DNA from: B30-G6 sp963701385
GTDB taxonomy: Bacteria > Desulfobacterota > Desulfobacteria > Desulfobacterales > B30-G6
Reading direction: 5' to 3'
Length of the DNA: 64,000 nt
Assembly: GCA_963701385.1 (NCBI GenBank)
Contig: CAVOZW010000009.1
Coordinates: 124,001 to 188,000 of the forward strand
How positions within the stretch are numbered: the stretch's first letter is position 1; every line of letters begins with the position of its first letter. The translations under genes and the position numbers were made by a program. Below the pieces are notes generated by a model. The model was given only the letters and a program-made list of their open reading frames with translations, was not told where the DNA came from and did not search any database. This document shows, in pieces, positions 27,801-35,305 of the stretch.

Positions 27801-28504
27801 GCATTGGATTGGCAACGATACTGACCTTGGTTGTCGTTCCGGTGATGTACTCGCTTTTCGAAAGCCTGGGTTACTACGCCATTTCCGCATTCAAGGGCCC
27901 CAGGTTTCAATCCATGCCCCAGGGAAAAAGCTTTTTTCTCTCACGACGGCATCACGCAAAATTCTGGGTGGCATTGGCAGCACTCGCGCAGACTGCGGCA
28001 TTTGTAGGCGGGGGCTATGTCCTCATCCCCAAAGTGATGCATCTGTGGTCCGCTGCCCACTTCCAAGCCCCGAATCTAATCAAGCTGGTGATTGAAGTTG
28101 TGGTATTTGTCCTTGAACTGGGGCTGCAGGGTGTCGTTGTGTTACTGGCGCTCATGCTTCCAACCTGGGTCGGACTGTTTTTCCTGATGGGACGCAGGAC
28201 TCAGGAGGCGCACTATGCAGATATCACCGCCAAGGGGATCACCCTGACGTCGCCGGTCGAATCTCTCTTTTTGCCGGTCGAATCGATTGAGCGGGTAAGC
28301 TTTTCTAGGCTCACTAAACGGCTGACCATTCGGGCAGGCAGGCGACGCATCAAGCTGCACGGCATTGTTGCCGCGAAAAGAAAACCGCAAAAAGTGTCGC
28401 TCAGGACTTGGCTTGCCACAACCGCACCGTCTCGGGCGGAGCTCCGGGCCGGAATGCGCGAACTGAAAACAGCCCTGGATTCCCTGATAGCGGGTACGCG
28501 TTGA
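24821..28504 (+). CDS. RND-family efflux transporter with unusual C-terminal extension
   Basis: A 1227-residue inner-membrane pump; typical members have about 1030. The RND core shows the N-terminal helix, porter-domain stretches, and the fourth membrane span with the proton-relay aspartate (GLLVDNAIIVVENVYHH, near residue 405). The twelfth span ends near residue 1020. After it come about 200 further residues: two more hydrophobic segments (about 1045-1065 and 1085-1130), then a soluble basic region (ADITAKGITLTSP, VESIERVSFSRLTKRLTIRAG) resembling a small PH-like beta domain. This layout is not standard for AcrB. Substrate unknown. Confidence 0.92.
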   Translation: MNIFRFIIQQGRIFTLLVIILPIIAGTYAYQSLPKEGEPEIAVPHAIVVTAYPGASPSEIESLVTNPLEEALSDLKNVDEMRSSSAESVSVIVIDFSVDADLELSLQRVREKVTDAQKELPEEAEDSTVSEISFSDIPILLVSVVGDMDPVLLKRLAEKVADELALIPEVLSTDVAGGRTREIHIYLDPNRLSQFGLTILDVYNAIKQSDINIPGGMINIPERRFLLRTLTEIKKVADYERVPLIQQGDRVVFLGDVGIVKDGHQEDISYSRVDGESSVSIAVKKRAGANILQTSAKVRTAIETMQDEFPAGVRMVVTADQAKYIQQGFDTMNNSAVTGLIIVIIVLYFAMGFRNSIITSLSIPLSLLITFILLKVFGQTNNNMVRFSLVLCIGLLVDNAIIVVENVYHHYQLGKERLAAVIDGVSEIAAPVVSATLTTMAAFLPILLMTGTTGEYMGYLPKTVTIALSASLIVSLIANPLLLSRFMKRSVKDGRIVRPEEDLAFLKKVYVRMVSWALNHRFVIVALTLFSMAGAISLVGLNVVKIEMFPDIDFDYIYIPIETPRGTDVEITDRIARQVENIVAEMVPEANQVVSTVGYRGQSALELTFGQGTASHFAEITVELLDGKEFARASHLEIQQRMGERLDKIPGAAIRFRPLSWGPPTFAPIVVKVIGPELEVLREISTEIRARLARIRGAVDVKDDFSNAPPELRVTVDREKSASLGIPLDLLAMTLRGATAGLDIREFQDEMDVSKKYDVRIRFSPASRTTPGMLDNVKVRSGNGMLVPLANIARFSQGPGISTIGHVDRRRVVRVSARNEDRQAVEISKELIGQLSNFDLPRGYSFDFSGEIQETEESFASLKLAYLIAFILIFALLVTQFNSYFQPLAIMTALPLSIVGAMLGLWVTGNNFSIMSFVGLVGLTGIVVNDSIVLVDCINNKRKEDMGIFDAVVEAGQQRLRPIVSTTLSTIGGIITLTITDKLWEGLGVVIIFGIGLATILTLVVVPVMYSLFESLGYYAISAFKGPRFQSMPQGKSFFLSRRHHAKFWVALAALAQTAAFVGGGYVLIPKVMHLWSAAHFQAPNLIKLVIEVVVFVLELGLQGVVVLLALMLPTWVGLFFLMGRRTQEAHYADITAKGITLTSPVESLFLPVESIERVSFSRLTKRLTIRAGRRRIKLHGIVAAKRKPQKVSLRTWLATTAPSRAELRAGMRELKTALDSLIAGTR

Positions 28505-28658
28505 ACCGTGAAACAGTTATTGCTAGAAAAAAACTCAGCTTTCGCGTTTGCCGAATCCCGAAAGTTGAGTTAATCACCTACAAGCGCTGTCAGATGCAGA
28601 TCTGTATTGTCCCTTCAAATTGCCAGCAACACATTTAAATCCTAATTGAAATAATATG

Positions 28659-28707
28659 TTCCCATTTTGGGATAATTGTTGACATTCCCAAAATGGGAAT
28701 ATATATT
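28659..28707 (+). promoter_or_regulatory. Promoter and paired operators of the higBA-like operon
   Basis: TTGACA (28679-28684), 17 bases, then TATATT (28702-28707). The spacer is filled by the palindrome ATTCCCA-AAA-TGGGAAT (28684-28700). A second palindrome, TTCCCATTTTGGGA (28659-28672), lies just upstream. The toxin ATG is only 8 bases past the -10 box, so the transcript is probably leaderless. Confidence 0.8.
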
Positions 28708-28714
28708 ATCTGCC

Positions 28715-29029
28715 ATGAGGGTTATCACGACCAAAACAATTAATGCGTACAGGGAGTGTTACCCTGAAGCAAATGGCTCACTAAAGGCATGGGTGGCTCT
28801 CATAGAAGAGAATGAGTTTCAACATTTTCCAGAACTGAAGAATATGTTCGGGTCTGCGGACTTTGTCCAACCGGATCGAGTTATATTTAACCTGAAAGGG
28901 AATCATTTTAGACTAATAACCGCTGTTGATTTTGGCCGCCAGATTATATTTGTCAAATGGTTTGGCTGGCATAAAGACTATGACAAAATAAATCCTTCGG
29001 AGGTGCAATATGAATATCCGCCCTGTTAA
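28715..29029 (+). CDS. higB: HigB-like toxin (RelE superfamily mRNA interferase)
   Basis: A 104-residue protein starting MRVITTKTINAYRECYPEA. The family pattern is visible: NGSLKAWVALIEE, the strand RVIFNLKGNHFRLITAVDF and IIFVKWFGWHKDYDKI, typical of HigB enzymes that cut mRNA on the ribosome. The ATG at 28715 is used since it follows the promoter directly; an in-frame start 39 bases upstream lies inside the promoter. The gene overlaps its antitoxin by 20 bases. No ribosome site precedes it. Confidence 0.88.
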   Translation: MRVITTKTINAYRECYPEANGSLKAWVALIEENEFQHFPELKNMFGSADFVQPDRVIFNLKGNHFRLITAVDFGRQIIFVKWFGWHKDYDKINPSEVQYEYPPC

Positions 29030-30209
29030 TTCAGAGCAGGCGTACGATGAGGCTATTGAGCGAATTGAAACGCTCTGGGGTGCCGAGTCAGGTACTCCCG
29101 TAGGGGATGAGCTCGATGTCCTGCTCACACTGGTTAGGGTATACGAAAGAGAGAACCATCCCGTTTCTCCTCCAACTCCCATTGAGGCAATCAGTTTTGT
29201 AATGGATCAAAAGGGTATGAAACAGGCCGATCTGGTGCCTTACATTGGTAGCCGCTCAAAGGTTTCTGAGGTTTTGAGGGGAAAGAGGACTCTATCTTTA
29301 TCAATGATTCGATCATTGCATACCCATTTAAGGATTCCTGCAGAAATTTTGATTATGAATGGAATGGATTTCCCTCTTGATGGGGAAGGTGTCAAGTGGG
29401 ACAGCTTCCCCGTTAAGGAAATAGTTGATCGTGGTTGGGTAAAGGAACTTGATCCTAAGTCTCAAGCTGAAGAGATAATGCGAGAGCTTGCTTCTCAAGC
29501 TTGTGCTGATTCTTATTTCACAGATCAGAACCGTGTATGCTTACGCCAGGGCACCAGACGTAACGAAAAGGACGATCCCTATTCAATAGATGCATGGATA
29601 TTAGGAGTTTTAGCACAAGCAGAAACAATTGAGACTGGAGTAAAATTCAATCCGAATATCCTGGATAAAAGCCTTGTCATAAAGGTGGTTTATTTAAGTG
29701 GATTAATGGATGGGCCGCTAAGAGCTAAGGAGTTTCTCCAGAATAAAGGCATAAAACTGGTCGTTGTTCCTCATTTAAAGCGAACATATTTAGATGGGGC
29801 TGCCTTGGTAAATCAAAAAGGCGAGCCAATCATAGCGCTGACTCTAAGATATGACAGACTTGATAATTTTTGGTTTACGCTTGCGCATGAATTAGCTCAT
29901 TTAGCGCTGGGCCATGTACACAGTATAGAAGGTCAATGCATTATAGATGATCTCGATCTAAGAGAGCCTCAAGATGAAATTGAGAAAGAAGCGGATGATT
30001 TGGCCAGAGAATCCCTGATACCAAGTCAATTGTGGAATAATCACCCGGCCCGCAATACAGGCAAGCTTAAAGATATTGTAGACTTGGCCTCAAAAGCTGA
30101 CATTCACAAATCTATTGTTGCTGGCCGAATCCGTTACGAGAGTAGAAACTATAACATTCTTTGGGGCCATGTTGGAAAAGACATGGTTAGAAAATTATTT
30201 TTTGTCTAA
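29010..30209 (+). CDS. higA: HigA-like antitoxin fused to an ImmA/IrrE-type metallopeptidase domain
   Basis: A 399-residue protein. The N-terminal about 110 residues look like HigA, with a helix-turn-helix (KGMKQADLVPYIGSRSKVS, near residue 70). The C-terminal half carries a zinc peptidase motif, HELAHLALGH (His293, Glu294, His297), of the ImmA/IrrE type. Ordinary HigA is about 100-140 residues. GGAGGTG precedes the start, inside the toxin gene. It would repress the operon and neutralise the toxin; the peptidase may control antitoxin or repressor turnover, which is inference. Confidence 0.87.
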   Translation: MNIRPVNSEQAYDEAIERIETLWGAESGTPVGDELDVLLTLVRVYERENHPVSPPTPIEAISFVMDQKGMKQADLVPYIGSRSKVSEVLRGKRTLSLSMIRSLHTHLRIPAEILIMNGMDFPLDGEGVKWDSFPVKEIVDRGWVKELDPKSQAEEIMRELASQACADSYFTDQNRVCLRQGTRRNEKDDPYSIDAWILGVLAQAETIETGVKFNPNILDKSLVIKVVYLSGLMDGPLRAKEFLQNKGIKLVVVPHLKRTYLDGAALVNQKGEPIIALTLRYDRLDNFWFTLAHELAHLALGHVHSIEGQCIIDDLDLREPQDEIEKEADDLARESLIPSQLWNNHPARNTGKLKDIVDLASKADIHKSIVAGRIRYESRNYNILWGHVGKDMVRKLFFV

Positions 30210-30241
30210 TGTCAGAATCCCTGTAATTGGTAATAACAAAG

Positions 30242-30354
30242 GGATCATCTCCAAAAGAGTTGATCCAAATTAAGGATTCAAGGATTCCAGGGGTCCAGGG
30301 TTCGAGTGAGATGAAGTGAGGCATCAGCTGAATGCTTAAGAATTATAAAGAGTT
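30242..30354 (+). repeat. Left 113-bp inverted repeat (partner at 35080-35192)
   Basis: Nearly identical in reverse complement to 35080-35192, with only a few mismatches. It includes the upstream repeat (AAGGATTCAAGGATTCC... GGTTCGAGTG) and the first codons of a four-helix-bundle gene (MLKNYKEL). The two copies face each other and bracket about 4.7 kb. Confidence 0.9.
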
Positions 30355-30499
30355 ATTGGAAACGCAGACGATGATATCCGGTGATCTGGATTATATGAAG
30401 AAGGAAAAGCTTCAGGAATTAAGAGAGGAACTCGGTGATGTAGAGAGAATGCTAAAAGCGATGATCAAATCACTGGAAAACAAACACTTGAATCCTTGA
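30332..30499 (+). pseudogene. Four-helix-bundle (S23-like) protein with internal deletion
   Basis: A 55-residue open frame: the N-terminal MLKNYKEL is joined directly to a C-terminal tail reading SGDLDYMKKEKLQ, GDVERMLKAMIKSLENKHLNP. Full proteins of this family are about 115-130 residues, so the middle is deleted. It is flanked by imperfect inverted repeats (AAGGATTCAAGG... and ...CCTTGAATCC at 30485-30520) typical of these elements. Probably non-functional. Confidence 0.75.
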
Positions 30500-30511
30500 A
30501 TCCTGGACTCC

Positions 30512-31126
30512 TTGAACCCTTTCTCCCAACTTTTTACTGATCATCATCGGTTTATTTTGAAGCGACTTTTGAAGATGGTTAGCATGCTTGAAAATGAAAT
30601 CGCGGGATTCGATCAGCAAATCCAACTCCTGATGGCAGATCAAAAAGAACTGCTTGGACGGATGAAAAAAGCCGCCGGCATTTCTGATGTTTCGGCTCGT
30701 GATATTTTGGCTGAGATTGGTCCTGACATGAGCAGCTTTCCGACAGACACATCCATTGTATCCTGGAGTGGATTATGCCCCGGCAACAATGAGAGTGCAG
30801 GAAAGCGCAAAAGTGGCCGAAGTCCTGTGAGGAAGCACTATTTGAAAACCATAATGGTCGAGGTGGCATGGGCTGCGATAAAGAAAAAAGACTCATACTT
30901 CAAAGATAAGTATTACCGCCTCAAGACGCGTCGGGGTGCTAAACGAGCGATTGTAGCAGTTGCTCACCGGATACTTCTTGGGATTTATCATGTCATAAAG
31001 GATGGCGTTGAGTTTCGTGACCTTGGAGCGGATTATTTGACTGAACGGAATAAAACGCAAAAGATTTCATACTTACGAAAGCAAGCTCAATTAATGGGGT
31101 ACAAATTGATTGAACAAACAACATAA
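30512..31126 (+). pseudogene. IS110-family transposase, C-terminal part only
   Basis: About 200 residues matching the Transposase_20 part of IS110 enzymes: MKKAAGISDVSARDILAEIG, then SFPTDTSIVSWSGLCPGNNESAGK and a C-terminal KRAIVAVAHRILLGIYHV. The N-terminal DEDD catalytic half is missing, replaced by the four-helix-bundle element just upstream; the alignable part begins near 30520 (LFTDHHRFILK). The remaining frame is open. It cannot transpose on its own. Confidence 0.85.
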
Positions 31127-31748
31127 AAGTATTTTACAAAAAAAAGACGGATGTTGCTATTCATTATGGAGGTCGATTCACAACTGAAGCCACGAGCGCG
31201 TCAACTAACATGACCGATCAGCTGGGCACAACGAATTGTTGGCTCCTCAAAAGAGACCACGTATATAAAAATTACATTCCAAGCTGATTACAGATAATGA
31301 ATAGAATATGCTAAAAATCAGAGATCTCCCAATAGCTATTTTCATATAAAATTGGGAGAAGATCCTAACAAAAAAACCTCATTCAGATTGATGAGTAGTG
31401 ATTTACGATACCATCATGGACACCGTCCGAAAATATTGCAACACAAAAACTGTTTTTTCAGTTACCGATCACACCTACACCCAAACCTTTGATAAGAGAA
31501 TATTGTCCCTTATGTTGCACATTGAGATTAAATAAGTTAGGATATACTTTAAACTGAACCGCAAAAGCGAGCGAATTCCTTGCAGCTTGATGCGAGGAAT
31601 CTTCAATCTTTAAATCATATTTACACGAATAGCAGATACTGCAAGCTGCCGATTACATGTTTGTCCATTTGGCACGACATCATCTGGATAGGTTTTATGC
31701 CATCTAAACCGATTGGCTAATTTCCGGCTCGACAAAAGGTAGAAGACC
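31127..31748. other. Gene-free stretch with dispersed repeats
   Basis: No open frame here looks like a gene. It contains an AAACCTTTGATAAGAGAATA motif (about 31483-31502) also seen near 23548, and a copy of the GAACCGC repeat at 31556-31608. The remainder is AT-rich and may be the degraded 3' end of the IS110 element. Confidence 0.5.
31556..31608 (+). repeat. Dispersed GAACCGC repeat, short variant
   Basis: Reads GAACCGCAAAAGCGAGCG, then ATTCCTTGCAGCTTGATGCGAGGAAT (inverted repeat, two blocks) and CTTCAATC. It is the same length (53 bp) and layout as the copy at 32481-32533. Confidence 0.75.
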
Positions 31749-32408
31749 ATGCCGCAATCAAAAAGAAAAATTGTCCCATATATTGTTATAGGAGTGATCT
31801 GCTTTCTCCTATTTATCGGCTGTCCCGGTGGCGGTGGAAATGGAGGAACGGATTCAGACGACAGTATCGATATGGGCAGTGGTATCGATACCCAAACATA
31901 TTATGGTACGGCAGACATCATCATTGATTATTATGATTATGACTTTTTCGGAGATCTTGTCTTCATTGAACAGAAATCCTACCAATATAATGTAGAGCTT
32001 GAAACCGGGCCTCCCAAGAATGTGGGTTCAGTCTTCGAGCAGAATGCCATCAATCTCCAGATCAATACCACAACCATGGGCGATGAAGGTACTTTCGGAA
32101 TTTCATCGGCCATCCTCAATGTGGCCTTACAAGGCGGGTCGGTACTTCTGGAGTATTGGGACTTAAATTATGCCAACAATATGATTGATGGGACACTTGT
32201 CGATACCCACATTGCCGAATCTGCCGCTGCAAACCAGCTTTATGCCTGGGAAGATTTGGCCGGTTTTGTATCTGTATTGCTTTTTTATATGGATACGGGA
32301 ACAACTATCAACGGAAGCCTCACCAACGATACCGCCGACATTCAAATTGACGGTCAAACCACAGATGGAACCCGTGTTTTTGCTATAGATATTCAGGCTC
32401 ATAGCTAA
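31749..32408 (+). CDS. Predicted lipoprotein of unknown function
   Basis: A 219-residue protein with a lipoprotein signal (basic MPQSKRK, hydrophobic run, lipobox FIGC near residue 25) followed by a glycine/serine/aspartate-rich linker. The mature part is acidic and rich in short beta-prone stretches (MGDEGTFGISSAILNVALQ). No known family. It has its own repeat-rich surroundings, and AAAGG lies 10 bases before the ATG. Confidence 0.6.
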   Translation: MPQSKRKIVPYIVIGVICFLLFIGCPGGGGNGGTDSDDSIDMGSGIDTQTYYGTADIIIDYYDYDFFGDLVFIEQKSYQYNVELETGPPKNVGSVFEQNAINLQINTTTMGDEGTFGISSAILNVALQGGSVLLEYWDLNYANNMIDGTLVDTHIAESAAANQLYAWEDLAGFVSVLLFYMDTGTTINGSLTNDTADIQIDGQTTDGTRVFAIDIQAHS

Positions 32409-32480
32409 CGCCTTCTTCACGTTCAAAGTAAATAAGGGGAGCAGCTACTAAAAGAGTTGCATAGTGACACATATAAATTG

Positions 32481-32533
32481 AACCGCAACAGCAAGCACAT
32501 TCCTCGCAGCTTGCTGCGAGATTCTTCAATCGT
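32481..32533 (+). repeat. Dispersed GAACCGC repeat, short variant
   Basis: Reads GAACCGCAACAGCAAGC, then CCTCGCAGCTTGCTGCGAG (perfect CTCGCAGC/GCTGCGAG stem) and TTCTTCAATCG. It lies just after the lipoprotein gene. Confidence 0.8.
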
Positions 32534-32676
32534 CAAAGGTTACAAGTACTTACGGCATGCTCTTTCATTATCTATTATTTCAAGTACTTAACCATATATG
32601 CTTGACTTTATTGACCATCTTTGGCATGCTTTGGGCATTCTTGCACTGGCACTACCCCAAACCAGGAGCACGCAGC

Positions 32677-32962
32677 ATGGCACGAACCAAAGCACACCCC
32701 ATTGAACGTATTCAATTTACCGATGACCTTACCAAGAATCAGAGCACCGATATCGTAAAATCTGTCATTGAAATCATAAAGGACACCCTTTACATTCGGT
32801 GAGGACGTCCTGATGCGTGGCTTTGGGAAATTCTGTATGCAGGATAAAGATGAACGAAGGGGCAGAAACCCGAATACCGGAGAGGATATGATGCTACCGG
32901 CAAGACGTGTGGTGACATTGAAGTGTTCTGGTAAGTTGAAGGAGAGGATTGATGGATCGTGA
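32677..32962 (+). pseudogene. IHF/HU-family DNA-bending protein gene, single-base frameshift
   Basis: Starts MARTKAHPIERIQFTDDLTKNQSTDIV and, in the next frame, continues GEDVLMRGFGKFCMQDKDER, RRGRNPNTGEDMMLPARRVV and ends KCSGKLKERIDGS. Together these make a complete IHF-alpha-like protein of about 94 residues. One extra T in CCCTTTACA (near 32787) breaks the frame. AGGAG lies upstream. Whether the frameshift is real or an error is open; nearby genes in this segment are decayed, but so are healthy core genes elsewhere. Confidence 0.8.
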
Positions 32963-33512
32963 CAACATGAGAATAAGGGATATTTCTAAAGTGATTTACG
33001 ACAGGTCTTTAAGGGTAATCATCATGTTTGCTTTTCTATTGATTGCAAGCTTACCCGTATCTGTGCCTGAAATTCAAGCAGATCCCTTTAAAAAAGGAAG
33101 CGTACGGGTGTCTGTCGTAGCAGGTTCCGGACAGGCATTTTCAAACGACTATATAATTATCGGACTTGGTGCAGGATATTATGTGCAAAACGGTCTTGAA
33201 CTGGGACTTGACGGTGAAGCCTGGCTGAGTGGTGACCCAGATATTTATAAACTAAGCCCTCAAGCAAAATATATCCTGCCAACACAATCGAGATTACGGC
33301 CATACATCGGTGTATTCTACAACCATTTATTTATCGACCACGTCGATGATTTAGAAAGTATTGGCGGTCGTGGGGGTGTTTACTTTATACAAAAAACACA
33401 ATGGTTCTTCGGAGTAGGCGTGGTCTACGAATCGTATTTGAACTGTGATGAAAAGACTTATGGCTCATGTGATGATATTTATCCGGAACTTACGTTATCA
33501 TTTACATTCTAA
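32952..33512 (+). CDS. Predicted outer-membrane beta-barrel protein
   Basis: A 186-residue protein starting MDRDNMRIRDISK, with a signal anchor (about residues 22-45) and then alternating strands typical of small porin-like barrels (GSVRVSVVAGSG, GLGAGYYVQNGLELGLDGEAW, RLRPYIGVFYNHLF). It ends LTLSFTF with the terminal aromatic residue expected of an outer-membrane barrel. The start overlaps the end of the IHF-like gene by 11 bases and has GGAGAGG 5 bases upstream. Function unknown. Confidence 0.7.
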   Translation: MDRDNMRIRDISKVIYDRSLRVIIMFAFLLIASLPVSVPEIQADPFKKGSVRVSVVAGSGQAFSNDYIIIGLGAGYYVQNGLELGLDGEAWLSGDPDIYKLSPQAKYILPTQSRLRPYIGVFYNHLFIDHVDDLESIGGRGGVYFIQKTQWFFGVGVVYESYLNCDEKTYGSCDDIYPELTLSFTF

Positions 33513-33568
33513 AAGCTTTTAAGTCATGATTTTGCGCCAAACTCATAAAGGAACTTTAAGGTGACTGG

Positions 33569-34312
33569 ATGACTGATCAGCAGGTTACAAATGTAAAGGC
33601 TATACTTATTTACTTAGACACAGAAACCACCGGATCTGGCACTAACGACAGACTCTGCCAGATCGCCTTTAAGACAGATACCGGCACTGCCGTAGATGAA
33701 ATGTTCAATCCCAACATGCCAATATCTGTTGACGCAATGTCTATCCATCACATAACTGACGAAATGGTAGCCAACAAACCGCCATTCAAAGACAGTAGCG
33801 CATACAAGAACCTGCAAGTTATGTTTGCCGATGATGCTACAGTCCTTGTTGCCCATAATGCCAAGTTCGATGTCAGGATGTTGAATCGAGAAGGCCTGCA
33901 TCCACAGAAAGTTGTCTGCACCTATAAACTGTCACGTTATTTAGACAAGGACGGTGTCATTCCCAAATACAATCTCCAGTACCTGCGGTACTATCTGAAA
34001 CTGAACATCGACGCCACAGCACATACTGCCCTTGGTGATGTGTTGGTCACGGAAGGTCTGTTCCATAGGATCTATGCGAAGTTCAAGGAACGGTCTGTTG
34101 ACCCGGTTGCTGACATGATAAAGATCAGCAGTTCACCAGTGTTGGTGCCACGCATGCCGTTTGGTAAGCACAAGGGTCTGAAGATAGCAGAGGTTCCAAG
34201 GGACTATCTGGAGTGGTTGGCTGGCACTGATCTTGATGAGGATCTGGATTATACGGTGCGGCACTATCTTGGTAGGGGTAATGCCGGGTCTGATTACGAT
34301 GCCAGTATCTAA
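33569..34312 (+). CDS. DEDDh-family 3'-5' exonuclease with DUF3820-like tail
   Basis: A 247-residue protein. Exonuclease motifs: YLDTETTG (Exo I), VAHNAKFDVRML (Exo II) and HTALGDVLVT (Exo III, with His and Asp), as in DnaQ/exonuclease X-type enzymes. The C-terminal about 50 residues, MPFGKHKGLKIAEVPRDYLEWL, match the small DUF3820 module often attached to such exonucleases. It probably degrades DNA or RNA ends. It stands alone in the debris region and looks intact. Confidence 0.87.
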   Translation: MTDQQVTNVKAILIYLDTETTGSGTNDRLCQIAFKTDTGTAVDEMFNPNMPISVDAMSIHHITDEMVANKPPFKDSSAYKNLQVMFADDATVLVAHNAKFDVRMLNREGLHPQKVVCTYKLSRYLDKDGVIPKYNLQYLRYYLKLNIDATAHTALGDVLVTEGLFHRIYAKFKERSVDPVADMIKISSSPVLVPRMPFGKHKGLKIAEVPRDYLEWLAGTDLDEDLDYTVRHYLGRGNAGSDYDASI

Positions 34313-34314
34313 AA

Positions 34315-34683
34315 TTAATCGAATCACAAGGCCTTGTATTGGTTTGCCCCACACACAATTATAACATCACTGCTTGGATGAAAGCATTTATAGATCGGCT
34401 TTACTGTCTGTACATTTTTGATAATAACCGTCCAAGAGGATGGTCCAGTTGTTTAAACGGTCAAAAGCGTAAAGCTGTAATAGCAGCAGTTTGCGAACAG
34501 GATGATAAAAAGGATATGGGGTTTACACTTGAAGCTATGCGACTCCCTATCGAAGCCTTGGGTTATAAAATAGTCGCAGAGTTGGCTGTTTTTGGAATAT
34601 TTGATAAGGGCAAGGTTCAAGATGAAAATGAAATCATGACCAAGGCAATCAAACTAGGAAAGCAGTTAGCGATATCACTCTAA
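34315..34683 (+). pseudogene. Flavodoxin-like/NADPH-dependent FMN reductase, 5'-truncated
   Basis: About 120 residues from the C-terminal two thirds of an iron-sulfur-flavoprotein/FMN reductase: GLVLVCPTHNYNITAWMKAFIDRL then a C-terminal EAMRLPIEALGYKIVAEL. The N-terminal flavin phosphate loop is missing; the alignable part begins right after the exonuclease stop. A fragment left by recombination. Confidence 0.65.
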
Positions 34684-34718
34684 CCGATGGGGTGTTGATT
34701 CTGCGCTCATTTTAACCA

Positions 34719-35045
34719 CTACAGGGTGATTTCGGCCACTTTTTCCAAGCCGCTTGTTTCGATGAGATTCTTGCTGCCGAGCACTTTTTCGGCAACCGCT
34801 GCCAAGGAGCACCCTTCTGTTTGAACATAAGCGCCTCGAAGCATGGTGATACCATCTAAGGCGGCTCTTCCAGGGATGCGGGCAATCCACTGATTGTATA
34901 ATTTGCCCGGCGAAAGAATTTGAGCATCGCCGTCGCTACCGATATCAAACGTTATCCCCAACATTTGACATTTGCGTGCCAGCCATTGCAAATCAAAACC
35001 AATCAGGTTCCAGCCGGTCAAGGCATCAACCGATTTGCCGCGCAT
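34719..35045 (-). pseudogene. polB: DNA polymerase II (family B) exonuclease-domain fragment
   Basis: About 108 residues with the PolB exonuclease block ALTGWNLIGFDLQWLARKCQ, then RAALDGITMLRGAYV and SLAAVAEKVLGSKN. Only this internal slice exists; both ends are missing. Its 5' edge abuts the right-hand four-helix-bundle element. Remnant only. Confidence 0.75.
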
Positions 35046-35048
35046 ATT

Positions 35049-35102
35049 TTAAAGTTTATACGCTTTTTCCCAGACGTTTAACTCTTTATAATTCTTAAGC
35101 AT
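35049..35102 (-). pseudogene. Four-helix-bundle (S23-like) gene, N-terminal stub
   Basis: On the minus strand MLKNYKELNVWEKAYKL then a stop; the opening is the standard N-terminus of four-helix-bundle proteins. The gene is cut after 17 codons, where the PolB fragment begins. The upstream 60 bases match the left copy at 30242. Confidence 0.75.
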
Positions 35103-35192
35103 TCAGCTGATGCCTCACTTCATCTCACTCGAACCCTGGACCCCTGGAATCCTTCAATCCTTAATGTGGATCAACGCTTTTGGAGATGATCC
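35080..35192 (-). repeat. Right 113-bp inverted repeat (partner at 30242-30354)
   Basis: Reverse-complement partner of the left repeat. It contains the same upstream region and start of the four-helix-bundle gene. Few mismatches are seen (for example CTTCAATCC against CTTGAATCC and TAATGTGG against TAATTTGG). Confidence 0.9.
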
Positions 35193-35305
35193 ACATGATC
35201 TAATATTTACAATTGATAATACTTTTTCGAACCTTCCAATACGCTTCATCTTGTATTCCAGCGGCACTATAGATTATAGTGATCCATCATTCTCAAATTT
35301 GCTTT

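Noticed and set aside
32557..32676. N-terminal membrane extension of the IHF-like protein
   Set aside because: The MARTKAH start with AGGAG upstream gives the normal IHF N-terminus; the upstream 40 codons are hydrophobic noise.
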